From Legionella rowbothamii (lineage in GTDB: Bacteria; Pseudomonadota; Gammaproteobacteria; Legionellales; Legionellaceae), in NCBI RefSeq assembly GCF_900639985.1, contig NZ_CAAAIM010000001.1, forward strand, positions 1,178,001 through 1,242,000: 64,000 nucleotides of DNA, written 5' to 3'. Made by a program: the position numbers and the translations under genes. Under the pieces are notes generated by a model that did no database searches, was not told where the DNA came from, and was given only the letters and a program-made list of their open reading frames with translations. Positions within the stretch are counted from its first letter, which is position 1. Every line of letters starts with the position of its first letter. Positions 38,241-46,802 of the stretch are shown here, piece after piece.

Positions 38241-39134
38241 CTAATCAAGCTCAATTATTCCATCCGTGACTATTTTTTCGCATAGATACTGCAAGAATAA
38301 ATCAATGTATTCATTATTTCTTTTATGCTTTTTATAAATTGCATAAAGCATAATTTCAGGAGAGTTGTCATTCGGTAATACTGGCAGTAGCTTACCTGCC
38401 TGTACTTCTTCTCGCACGGAAAAATAAGGGACCCAAATCAAACCAACCCCATTTACAGCTACCTGCTTTAAGACCTCAGCATTATTACTTTTAAAGTTTC
38501 CCGATACATGAATAATTTGCGAGTTTAGTATCCACTTATTTTGCAGTCCATAGAGAGTATTAATTAAACAATTGTGATTGATTAAGTCTTCTGGGGTAGA
38601 CGGGTAGCCATGCGTCTCCAAATATTCCGGAGAAGCATAAATATATCTCTGAATAGAAAATAATTTTTTACAAACCATGTTAGGTTGTCGAATTACATCG
38701 AATGTTATAGCCAAATCAAAGTTATATTCATACATATCAACAATATTTGAACCAATTTGAAGATCGATTGTAATTCCAGAATTAGCCTGCATAAACTGGG
38801 TTGTTAAATTTGTCAAATAAAGTACAGCGGGGCCAACCGTTAAACACAATTTTAAAGTCACTAAACCTATTGGAAGCTCCTGAAGAGCTATTTCTTTAAT
38901 CACTTTTAATTCATCAAATAAATTCCCAACCTTCTCATATAACATTTGCCCTTTATCAGTTAATATTAATTGCTTCGTGGAACGAATAAATAATTTGGTT
39001 TTTAACTCCAATTCTAAGTTAGTAATTTGCTTACTTATCTTGGAGGAAGAAATAGATAGTGTTTTGGCAGCAGCAGCAAAACTATTGCATTCAACCACAG
39101 TAGTGAAACTTTTTAAACATTGTAAAATATCCAT
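38241..39134 (-). CDS. LysR-family transcriptional regulator
   Basis: A 297-residue LTTR. The N-terminal winged helix-turn-helix (FTTVVECNSFAAAAKTLSIS, then SSKISKQITNLELELKTKLF) is standard, and the effector-binding domain contains DLAITFDV and YASPEYLETHGYPSTPEDL. The target is unknown: the nearest genes are a broken nuclease and a small membrane protein, with no divergent partner in the usual position. It marks the left edge of the accessory region. Confidence 0.88.
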   Translation of the reverse strand: MDILQCLKSFTTVVECNSFAAAAKTLSISSSKISKQITNLELELKTKLFIRSTKQLILTDKGQMLYEKVGNLFDELKVIKEIALQELPIGLVTLKLCLTVGPAVLYLTNLTTQFMQANSGITIDLQIGSNIVDMYEYNFDLAITFDVIRQPNMVCKKLFSIQRYIYASPEYLETHGYPSTPEDLINHNCLINTLYGLQNKWILNSQIIHVSGNFKSNNAEVLKQVAVNGVGLIWVPYFSVREEVQAGKLLPVLPNDNSPEIMLYAIYKKHKRNNEYIDLFLQYLCEKIVTDGIIELD

Positions 39135-39404
39135 TAGTCTCTTTCATTCAATATAAGATCAATTAAATTTTACACCATACTTGACAACTAGGTTAGTCTA
39201 AAAATTCAAAAATCGCACTGTAAGACTAAATCTCAATCACTGGTCTTCTCAAAGCAACAGCCCATAACACCATTAAGTTGACGCTGCTGTGGGGTAATTA
39301 TTACAATAATCAGTAAAATTATCATTAAAATCAAAGCCCTAGGCCTCTATCTTATCAATATGGCATTCCTTAGTTAAAAATTTATTAAAGGCTCAGCTTT
39401 TATT
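39135..39404. other. Noncoding gap left of the DUF1016 pseudogene
   Basis: This AT-rich stretch between the LysR start and the decayed nuclease gene contains no ORF that I can support and no strong hairpin. It should hold the LysR promoter on the minus strand. Confidence 0.4.
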
Positions 39405-40452
39405 TTATTCCTGTAATTTATGACTAAATTCTTTTTCCCTTGCGCGCTCAATGGCTTCGTGCAACCTTTTCTCAAATATGGCTTTAGGCGGAAGCTCTGT
39501 AATAAATTGAGAAACTCTGACTCCCCTTTTCTCTAATTGTAATAACTCAACTCGCTCATCAGATTTTTCTGAACAAAGAACAATTCCAATTGGTGGATTT
39601 TATCCAGGTTGCATTTCATGCTTCTCTAACCATCGTAGGTATAATTCAATTTGTCCCTTATCTGCAGCTTTAAATTTACCTTTTTTTAATTCAATCGCTA
39701 CCATACAGCGTAATTTTCGGTGAAACATCAGTAAATCTATTCTAAAAAATTCGCCATCTATTTCAATTACTTTCTGCCGCTCTTGAAAAGTGAATCCCTT
39801 CCCCATGCTTAATAAAAATTCCTCAATGTCCTTTAAAATCGCATCTTCTAATGTTTTCTCATCATTTAATACTTCAGAACTTAAATATGAGAATATATAG
39901 GGATCTTGAATAATTAAATCAGGCTCTAATATTTGCGTTTCACGTAATTTTGAAATTTCTTTTTCAATCACGTCGTCAGCTTTCTTAGCAATTGCTGTTC
40001 TTTCATATAACATGTCGTCAATTTTTTTTGAGAGCTCTCTTGTACTCCATCTTTCAATTCGACACATTTCAGCGTAGAACTCTCTTTTAAGCTTGTTGTT
40101 AATGTTTAGTAGAGATACAAAATGAGTCCATTTCAAATGCTGACTTAGAGATAAAACAATTCTCTCATCAGAAAAAAATTTTCAAATTGAGCACACCGAT
40201 GTATAACACGCAAACCAAAACCTTTTCCAAATTTTGTCTGTAACTTATCTGCTAGAGTTTTATAACATTCGCGCCGTAAGCCGCTCGATCATGTTTTAAT
40301 ATATCGTGATTAATACGCCGCCCTATATGCCAATATAATAGAACCCCTGCCCTATTAATTTCATGCAAGGTTCGTTGCTGAGTGACCTCTATCAATTGAC
40401 TGATATCAGAATACAACTGTTCTTCATTTATGCTAGAGAGTTCTCTATCCAC
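39405..40452 (-). pseudogene. DUF1016/YhcG-type PDDEXK nuclease, broken by two frameshifts and a stop
   Basis: The N-terminal piece (DISQLIEVTQQRTLHEINRA, VLLYWHIGRRI) and the middle piece (REFYAEMCRIERWSTRELSK; RIDLLMFHRKLRCMVAIELK with the PDDEXK core D...ELK) are both DUF1016. Restoring one A in an A-run near 40256 and one T in a T-run near 40178 rejoins them through KFGKGFGLRVIHRCAQF. A TAA at 39600-39602 then interrupts EMQPG/NPPIGIVLCSEKSDERV, and the frame runs on to a natural stop at 39405. Intact homologues often sit beside restriction-modification or mobile genes. Sequencing errors could explain the two homopolymer shifts but not the stop as easily. Confidence 0.85.
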
Positions 40453-40469
40453 TTCCTTCCCCTACAATA

Positions 40470-40485
40470 TGTCTGCGCGCAGACA
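40470..40485. promoter_or_regulatory. Perfect 16-bp palindrome upstream of the serine recombinase
   Basis: TGTCTGCGCGCAGACA is a perfect palindrome, GC-rich within a very AT-rich gap, flanked by imperfect CAAT/AATTG arms. It lies between the N-terminal end of the nuclease pseudogene and the recombinase gene. It could be an operator or a recombinase crossover site. The rest of the gap to 40646 is A/T-rich promoter-like sequence. Confidence 0.55.
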
Positions 40486-40646
40486 CAATTGTTATGCTAA
40501 TAGAGTTAAGTAAACGGGGTTTATTTTACTTTTTTAAAACTATTAAAATTTTTTAATTTATAAGTCCAAATTTGGTAAATAAATATGGTAAAATATTCTA
40601 CGTTAACTTAATATAAATTTTATCGAGATTTTTAACTGGAAATATT

Positions 40647-41198
40647 ATGCTAATTGGATATGCACGTGTTTCAACGGATGATCAAAATTTAAACTTACAG
40701 AATGATGCTTTAAAAACTTCTGGTTGTGAGCGAATTTTTGAAGATCACATGACTGGAAGTAAAATTCAAAGACCAGGCTTAGAAGCCGCATTAGAGTTTG
40801 CTCGTGAAGGAGATGTTTTTGTTGTCTGGCGTCTAGATAGATTAAGCCGTTCTCTTAAAGACTTAATTGAAATGGTCGCCCTGCTCGATTCTAAAAAAAT
40901 TGGATTAAAAAGCCTACATGAATCAATTGATACATCTTCAAGCTCAGGAAAATTAATTTTTCATATCTTTGGTGCATTAGCTGAGTTTGAGCGCAGCCTT
41001 ATTAGAGAGCGTACTCACGCTGGTCTTCAGGCTGCAAGAGCAAGAGGTAGGAATGGTGGCCGTCCTAAAAAATTATCCAACGATAAAGCAAAATTAGCTT
41101 TACAGCTTTATGAAGGAAAACAACATAGCATAAATAAAATATGCGAGTTTATAGGGGTTTCGAAACCAACTTTATACAAATACCTTAAAGAAAAATGA
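40647..41198 (+). CDS. Serine recombinase (resolvase/invertase)
   Basis: A 183-residue small serine recombinase. The N-terminal catalytic domain has YARVSTDDQNLNLQ with the nucleophile Ser, VWRLDRLSRSLKDL and FGALAEFERSLIRERT, followed by the long E helix. The C-terminal HTH is HSINKICEFIGVSKPTLYKYLK. Such enzymes resolve Tn3-type cointegrates or invert DNA. It is followed after 21 bp by the PIN-like gene in the same direction. It may be what is left of the resolvase function of a Tn3 element, whose transposase remnant lies 4 kb away. Confidence 0.92.
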   Translation: MLIGYARVSTDDQNLNLQNDALKTSGCERIFEDHMTGSKIQRPGLEAALEFAREGDVFVVWRLDRLSRSLKDLIEMVALLDSKKIGLKSLHESIDTSSSSGKLIFHIFGALAEFERSLIRERTHAGLQAARARGRNGGRPKKLSNDKAKLALQLYEGKQHSINKICEFIGVSKPTLYKYLKEK

Positions 41199-41219
41199 CA
41201 TCATGTTAGGAGAAAATTA

Positions 41220-42212
41220 TTGATTAAAATCACCAAGTGTCCCATTCCAATAGTATGGTTAGATACCTCTGTTATGTTGCTACTAACCAAATTAAATAAT
41301 AATCCACATAGATTAAATGAATCTGAATTAAAGAACATTTCCTTATTATCTCCATATTTGGAAAAAGGAGTGCTAGAAGGGAAGATTTTAATCCCCATTT
41401 CTGAGCAAGGTTTAGAAATAATTGGAGAAGATAAAAATAGAGAGTGGTTTGATACCATGCAATCGATTACTTTAGGAATCCTAGCTAGCTCATCGTGGGA
41501 TATTGAAAATATTCAAACACGAGCAGGGATGAAAAGTTACCTAGCGAATAAAAAAGAGATATGCTTATCCTATTTAGATTATTTTGATTATGATCCAGTA
41601 GTAGAGATGAGAGAAACTCTTGCTAGGCAGATAGTAATTTATCCTTCTTTCAATCCTTTTATCCAGTCAATGCAAACTCAGGAATCCATAAAAAGGGATT
41701 TAATTACCTCTTTAAATCAAGAACGAGCTAATAATATACAGCAAAATATAGAATATCAGCAGCAGTTTAATAAGGAATTAAATCAAAGATACAATACTCT
41801 TCTAGAGCAAAATCCAAGTGTGAATCTCCTATCTCCTTTGGATTTTTTATTAAGTTCGACTTACAAAATATGGGACTTATTAATGTGGTGCTCCCTAAAT
41901 AATAATGATTTAACGGCTATAAACGAACTCAAAGCCTTCTATAATTCGCCTTATTATAAAGAGTTGCCCCATGTAGCATTAAAATGTGCATTACTAGCTA
42001 AGATGAAAACAAGCAAAAATGAAATTAAATCAGGCGATCTAATGGATATTCAGCATACTGCCGATATGCTCTCCGTTTCTGATTTATATATAACAGACAA
42101 AAAATGGAGCGCTTTTTTAAAAGAGCAAAAATTTGATGCTCAATATAAAACCAAAATTATATATATAGGAGATAGCGAGGAAATCATAAGTTTTTTTGAG
42201 AAATTAGGATGA
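41220..42212 (+). CDS. Predicted PIN-like domain protein
   Basis: A 330-residue protein of no family I can name. The ends fit a PIN-like nuclease: a first strand with an acidic residue and Ser/Thr (PIVWLDTSVMLLL), a conserved Glu candidate (ISEQGLEIIGE), and a C-terminal block GDLMDIQHTADMLSVSDLYI followed by TDKKW, supplying the later acidic residues. The middle is a Gln/Asn-rich helical insert (about 155-205). The start is a TTG at 41220 with AGGAGA 6 nt upstream. The stop lies 3 bp before the membrane-protein gene, so the two are an operon. RNA cleavage as a toxin or defence effector is inference. Confidence 0.6.
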   Translation: MIKITKCPIPIVWLDTSVMLLLTKLNNNPHRLNESELKNISLLSPYLEKGVLEGKILIPISEQGLEIIGEDKNREWFDTMQSITLGILASSSWDIENIQTRAGMKSYLANKKEICLSYLDYFDYDPVVEMRETLARQIVIYPSFNPFIQSMQTQESIKRDLITSLNQERANNIQQNIEYQQQFNKELNQRYNTLLEQNPSVNLLSPLDFLLSSTYKIWDLLMWCSLNNNDLTAINELKAFYNSPYYKELPHVALKCALLAKMKTSKNEIKSGDLMDIQHTADMLSVSDLYITDKKWSAFLKEQKFDAQYKTKIIYIGDSEEIISFFEKLG

Positions 42213-42215
42213 ATC

Positions 42216-42767
42216 ATGAAAAAATATTTTCTAGGTCTTCTTATTGTTACCACACAACAGTATATTTTAAAAAAACCAATCATCCCAAGACTGTGGTCTA
42301 TTGATTTGGACTGGCTTTCAAATAAAAATTTAAAAATTATCTTTTTCTTTGGAATTTTGTTTTTTTTATACTGGACTTATGAAGAATTAATAGATAAGAA
42401 AATTACCGACACAGCGACTAAGAATTTTTTAAAAAAACTTCACAAGTATATAGAAGCAAAAAAAATACCTAGAAATAATAATTTAATTGAAATATACCCC
42501 ACTAAAATAACTCCTCATAGAAATCTTTATTACATAAATGGCTTTTTAGTACTTAAAGTATCAGATAATTTTTATGATGGTGAATATAAACCACCAGGAT
42601 ATGCTTTAAAGGTGGGCAGAACAATATACTCATATTTAGTTATAAGGTATGCTCTAGAGACGATTTTTAAATTTTTTCCTTACGTAGGGCTATTTTTATG
42701 GAGTCTTACTCTTATATCATTTTTTTCCCTACACACCATTTTGTATTTAATATCTCTATTTTATTAA
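42216..42767 (+). CDS. Membrane protein partner of the PIN-like protein
   Basis: A 183-residue protein. It has one hydrophobic helix near residues 41-58 (LKIIFFFGILFFLYW), a polar middle domain (KKIPRNNNLIEIYPTKITP) and two closely spaced C-terminal helices (ETIFKFFPYVGLFLWSLTLI; LHTILYLISLFY). The GEATCATG-type start (ATG 3 bp after the upstream stop) implies translational coupling with the PIN-like gene. It shows no similarity to known antitoxins by eye. A membrane-anchored regulator, immunity factor or pore are possibilities that I cannot separate. Confidence 0.55.
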   Translation: MKKYFLGLLIVTTQQYILKKPIIPRLWSIDLDWLSNKNLKIIFFFGILFFLYWTYEELIDKKITDTATKNFLKKLHKYIEAKKIPRNNNLIEIYPTKITPHRNLYYINGFLVLKVSDNFYDGEYKPPGYALKVGRTIYSYLVIRYALETIFKFFPYVGLFLWSLTLISFFSLHTILYLISLFY

Positions 42768-43068
42768 CTTTCCGATGTTGCTCAATACTTCGGTGATGCT
42801 TAGAGGTACTTCTATCCTTTAGTTAATCTCATGATTATCCTGCTTCAGTTCAATAAAGTGCGCCTTTGCAATAAATTAAACAATATTTAATTGAAACAGT
42901 TTTTTAAACCGCCGAAACCCACGAAAGTTCAATTTCAATACAGATATTCAAGAGTTCACTAAAACGGTGGTTTAATTGAACCACTCCTAGGTCAGACCTT
43001 GAATCCTGAATTGAACACAAACCAAAAAATATTTAAATTCAAACCACGATCCCAGATGTGCACAACAT
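42768..43068. other. Noncoding gap with a weak inverted motif
   Basis: This 301-bp stretch between convergent genes holds no supportable ORF. Related motifs TTAAACCGCCG and CGGTGGTTTAA lie about 65 bp apart in inverted orientation with one mismatch, which could be a worn repeat boundary. Confidence 0.35.
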
Positions 43069-44400
43069 TTACAATAAAATGGAGGAATTTGATGGTTCAG
43101 GATCATCTTCAAGCTCTGAAGTAATCTGCTCTATTGTTTCATACAAATTTTGTGATAATGGCTTAAAGAAATTAATACTCTTACCGCCTGAGTCGTACAA
43201 ACGTTTAAAAACTAAAGCTAAAGTAGTAAAAATACCGATACCGATGAAAATAGAAATAATGGATAAAAATTTTAAATCCGATTCTTGTTTTGATTGGCGA
43301 TTTTTCATTAATAGTTCAAGAGTTACCCCCCTTTTTAATTGTTCCTCTACTTTCTTAACTGCCTCGTTATCATCTAAATCTTGATTATCCAAAATTGCTT
43401 TTAACTCTCTTACGGCCACTCCTTTAAGATAACCTTCAAAAGCAGGTAACATGTTAGAAAGTTCCCAAGTGAGATCGGTCAGATGAGTTCTTCTATTTTC
43501 AATCTCAAGTTCTTCTGACAAAGGAGCAACAAATTCTGCCAAGGCGCGTAAGTGTTTGAATGTTTGATAAATTTTTAGGGAAATAGGGGCTTCGTCCTCA
43601 AACAAATAGAGCTGCTCACTAGAATCACGTTGTTTTTTTAACTGCTCCCCTACTGAATAGCCTCTGTGGTAAGATAAGAGCTTTCTGGTTTCGCTATAAG
43701 AATAATTGCCATAGTTTACAAAAAAAGATAACGGGAGGTTGCGTAATTGTTCAGAGAGCTCGTCTCTTCTGATACCGCTTATTAAATCATTAAATAGTTC
43801 ACTAAAACTTAGACCACTGTCTTCACGATATACATACGCCGATCGACTAGTCCTTTTATCTAATTTCAACACTATTTCCGTCGTTGAACCATTAGAAAGC
43901 GTTAGCTTGAAACTGAGCGAATCCTCATTTCGGTTAAATTGTACGTTCGTAGCGGTGAAAAAATCTCCCACGGTAAGTCGAGAATCCACGGCATTCAATA
44001 AATCAAATAAGTCGGTAAGCAAAACTTCGCGAGATATCTCTGCTCTTTGCCACTTGGCAAGAGCAACGTTATCGTTTAGTAATTCCTCCAGTAATTTATC
44101 CTTAATCGGTGGGCAATCCACGTGTTTGTTTAGTCCACGTTTGTATAAGATAATCCTAAATAAATCCGCTAATGCCTGTAAATTATGTAAAACTATATTG
44201 GGATCACTAGGGTTAACTGGGTCAACTGCGTCAACATCAGAAGCAACTCTTGCTTCAAATCCTCGTAAGAACTTCAATCCTTGATATTCTTTTATTGCCC
44301 TCTTACCTCTCATTCTATTCCAAGTTTCACGTAGATAGTCGAAATGCTCTTCAATCCTCTCAAGATAATATTCATTATTAAATAAAAGATCCTCGAGCAT
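43069..44400 (-). CDS. Hypothetical 443-aa protein with one C-terminal TM helix
   Basis: A large mostly helical cytoplasmic part with charged segments, then one hydrophobic helix near residues 390-410 (FLSIISIFIGIGIFTTLALVF), and a short acidic tail (TIEQITSELEDDPEPSNSS). Single-TM proteins with a Glu-rich end are frequent among Dot/Icm substrates, so an effector is possible. Its accessory location beside transposon remnants also allows a cargo gene. No catalytic motif is visible. Upstream, a promoter must lie in the 300-bp gap before the Tn3 remnant. Confidence 0.55.
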   Translation of the reverse strand: MLEDLLFNNEYYLERIEEHFDYLRETWNRMRGKRAIKEYQGLKFLRGFEARVASDVDAVDPVNPSDPNIVLHNLQALADLFRIILYKRGLNKHVDCPPIKDKLLEELLNDNVALAKWQRAEISREVLLTDLFDLLNAVDSRLTVGDFFTATNVQFNRNEDSLSFKLTLSNGSTTEIVLKLDKRTSRSAYVYREDSGLSFSELFNDLISGIRRDELSEQLRNLPLSFFVNYGNYSYSETRKLLSYHRGYSVGEQLKKQRDSSEQLYLFEDEAPISLKIYQTFKHLRALAEFVAPLSEELEIENRRTHLTDLTWELSNMLPAFEGYLKGVAVRELKAILDNQDLDDNEAVKKVEEQLKRGVTLELLMKNRQSKQESDLKFLSIISIFIGIGIFTTLALVFKRLYDSGGKSINFFKPLSQNLYETIEQITSELEDDPEPSNSSILL

Positions 44401-44707
44401 TTTATAATAATTACAAGTTATCCAATCATTAAAACCAGGTGTAGGTTCATCCTTTCCTATCGCCTCTTCGAAAAAACCAAATTAAATGCCTTTTAGTCGA
44501 ACAATCAGAGCTTTTTAAAACCAAAAACCCCTGGTTATCTTGGTTTTGTCGCAAAAATTACAGTAAATTAAAATGTAAACGATCCTCTAAAAGGGACTAG
44601 CGGGGGCATTTGAACAGAAATTTACGGTTTCACCCTTGTAGTTCTATTCACAACCGTAAATCTCAGTACAAAACTCCCCAGCTCCGAAAACGTAGGCTAA
44701 AGATCTG
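44401..44707. other. Gap at the end of the Tn3 remnant; possible terminal repeat
   Basis: No ORF. A GGGGGCATTTGAACAG sequence beginning near 44602 has the G-rich start expected of a Tn3-family terminal repeat and lies just beyond the transposase C-terminus; no partner end was found. ATTTACGGTT (44620-44629) and AACCGTAAAT (44652-44661) are perfect 10-bp inverted repeats. Confidence 0.35.
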
Positions 44708-45019
44708 TTAATTCTTATCTGATATTGTCTCCCCTTTGGCGAAGTAAGTCCCATTCGGCAGTACATGCTTATAGGGTAACAAGGAAATATGGGCCAGTAA
44801 GTTATCATCCACTGTTTCACCTTGTGTCCTCAGTTCATCGACAATGTTGCTGATCCTAGAGGTGTTCCAGTATAGAATGGCATTAGAGAGCAGACTTAAT
44901 GAACTTGCCTTGTTCATTATCTCCAGGTAATCACCAGTAGTAAACTCACCTTGGTTCGCAAAAAAGATCCAACGCGGTAAATTGTGTCTGTACTCACCTT
45001 TGTTTAGCTGAAGCTGAAC
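44708..45019 (-). pseudogene. tnpA: C-terminal remnant of a Tn3-family transposase
   Basis: About 104 codons survive. They include LQLNKGEYRHNLPRWIFFA, NQGEFTTGDYLEIMNKASS, LLSNAILYWNT and ISLLPYKHVLPNGTY, all typical of the end of Tn3 TnpA. Apparent homology begins near 45019. The remaining ~900 residues of a normal transposase are missing. Its upstream edge runs directly into a truncated tyrosine recombinase, so this fragment marks an insertion or deletion junction. Confidence 0.85.
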
Positions 45020-45024
45020 GAGTA

Positions 45025-45279
45025 TTAAATGTCTGTAAAATGATTGAAGCTTCTAATATAACCGCGACAAGTTGAAAAGCTTCTTGTTGCAGCTTGAAGT
45101 CTAACAAATTTCATTGCCGCATTTTTTAGCCAATGAGTGGTTATTTTGCAAAAAGATAAAGAATATATGGAATGTACCCCATCTGGCTTTAGACCAATAT
45201 CGCTAGCAAGCCAAACGTCTTTATTCAATAGTTCATCGATATCATTATTTTGATGTTGATAAATAGCATGAGCTTTCAT
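45025..45279 (-). pseudogene. N-terminal fragment of a second tyrosine recombinase (TnpB-like)
   Basis: 84 residues whose ATG overlaps the stop of the preceding recombinase piece (ATGA). The end (CRGYIRSFNHFTDI) looks like the first helices of a core-binding domain and stops at the Tn3 junction, with no catalytic domain left. Overlapping recombinase genes of this kind occur in Tn554-type (tnpA-tnpB) and RIT elements. The identification rests on context more than on sequence. Confidence 0.5.
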
Positions 45280-45614
45280 TGGCTTTTCTCCTGGTTAGTA
45301 AGATAAAGCTTGAAAGCGCTCTTCATTTTTTTATTATCAATATGAGTGTATGTATTTATAGTAGTTTGTACGCTCACATGGCCTAATCGTTTTTGAACTA
45401 ATGCCATATCCCAATCAGCATTAATTAAAGATGTTGCATGTGTATGACGTAGCATGTGTGGTCGTATATGAAAGCCAACTTTTTTACTCAATAATAAAAA
45501 AAGTTTTTTTACTGCTGAATATCGTAAGGAACTATAGTCATACAAATTAATGAAGACATATTCAGTTAATTTATGCTGATCTAATGAGCTAACATATTCG
45601 CAATATAAGTTCAT
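45276..45614 (-). pseudogene. Tyrosine recombinase, C-terminal catalytic part
   Basis: 112 residues with the phage-integrase box II: RPHMLRHTHATSLI (His-x-x-Arg-His), RLGHVSVQTTINTYTH (Gly-His and the nucleophile Tyr). It begins with an ATG in a TAATG overlap with the stop of the N-terminal piece, in a different frame. Either a single frameshift split the gene or the two halves are translated by reinitiation. The catalytic residues of this half are intact. Confidence 0.8.
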
Positions 45615-46138
45615 TACAGAGTAGGTTTTTGCGTTTTGTTTCTTACTTGATTAATATTTTGACATCGATATTTAACGCGAATCTCATTATCCCAACAAGT
45701 AATATCTTCATGTCTTAATGCTAATGCTTGACCTATACGAAGCCCCGTTTCATATAAAAGCCAAACAAGGAACTTATCTCGATAATTTATACAAGCATCG
45801 CTTAAAAGAATCAATTGCTCATGTGTAATTACTTTGAGTGGGGATTTATATTGTTTCACCGATATAATTCGTTTCTGTACGGGCTTATTTTTATAGACAT
45901 GGGGTAATAATGCTTTATAGCGATTACCAGGTAGACTTTGAGGCTCAGTAATCGTGACATCTGTATTTCCTAATTCATTGTGAAACCTATAAAAATTTGA
46001 TAAACAGCCTAAAATTACGTTTATAGTTGAGCCTTGTCGATACGCGTTATCCGCAAGCAAGTCAATTATTTGTTCATCTTTTTTATGATTTGACAAATGA
46101 CTATTCCTTATTAAGCTTAGTGTAGTGCAATGCAACAC
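45614..46138 (-). pseudogene. Tyrosine recombinase, N-terminal part (5' truncated)
   Basis: 174 residues including the end of a SAM-like core-binding domain (TINVILGCLSNFYRFHNELG) and box I of the catalytic domain (LLYETGLRIGQALALRHEDI, containing the first catalytic Arg). The ORF starts at a poor TTG within coding-like sequence, and roughly 60 residues of the expected N-terminus are missing. Together with the next two pieces it resembles the recombinase operon of Tn554 or recombinase-in-trio elements. Confidence 0.75.
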
Positions 46139-46166
46139 ATCTTTGTTTTTTTAATAGGAGAACATG

Positions 46167-46448
46167 ATGAGTGATTTTAATGAGAATGCTAGAGAAATTA
46201 AAAACAAAGCAACTAAGCTTTACGATACTGCAAAAAATAATGTAACGAATGCTTACTATGAAACAAAACCGACAGCAGATGAACTAGGAGAACAAATAGG
46301 TACTACGGCAACTGATCTTTATGAGTCAGCAGAAGGATATGTCGAAGAAACTATTGCTTCCATGACAAAATCTATTCGAAAACAACCCTTATTTTCAGTA
46401 TTACTGGCTGCTGGGGTTGGTTATTTATATGCGAAATTTAAAAAATAA
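46167..46448 (+). CDS. ElaB/YqjD/DUF883-like membrane-anchored protein
   Basis: A 93-residue protein with a helical amphipathic body rich in Ala, Thr and Lys/Glu (NAREIKNKATKLYDTAKNN) and a single C-terminal helix (KQPLFSVLLAAGVGYLYAKF), the layout of ElaB/YqjD proteins. In E. coli these are inner-membrane proteins that bind ribosomes in stationary phase. The start is the second ATG of ATGATG, 6 nt from GGAG. It is the first intact gene right of the recombinase remnants. Confidence 0.75.
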   Translation: MSDFNENAREIKNKATKLYDTAKNNVTNAYYETKPTADELGEQIGTTATDLYESAEGYVEETIASMTKSIRKQPLFSVLLAAGVGYLYAKFKK

Positions 46449-46556
46449 TGTCATGGAAGATTAACGATTAAATGATACTCTTGGTCTTAATAAAGATAAT
46501 TAGCCTGCTTTCGTTTCACTTCAGGTGGCCAAATACATAAAAACTTAGGGTATTGA

Positions 46557-46576
46557 AGGGTGATTAAAATCACCCT
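46557..46576 (+). terminator. AGGGTGAT-TAAA-ATCACCCT hairpin
   Basis: Perfect 8-bp arms around a TAAA loop, about 110 bp downstream of the DUF883 gene, followed by CATTTAAATTT. It is the only structured element in the 354-bp gap to the next gene; the remainder is AT-rich without an ORF. Confidence 0.5.
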
Positions 46577-46802
46577 CATTTAAATTTGTATCAATAATAT
46601 CTTGCCTCAAGTGTCACCGAAGAGCTTGATAAAAAATTACCTAAACCTTGCGGTGCAGCTAAACTAACAATAGAACGTTCCCCCTCAGAGAAGCTCTGTA
46701 TACTAAAAAATAATCTAAATACTTTAAAAGGAAAACAGCGTGTTTAGGTGACTGTGAACTATAGTTAATCATAACAGGTCCCTAAAAAACACAGGCTTTT
46801 TT

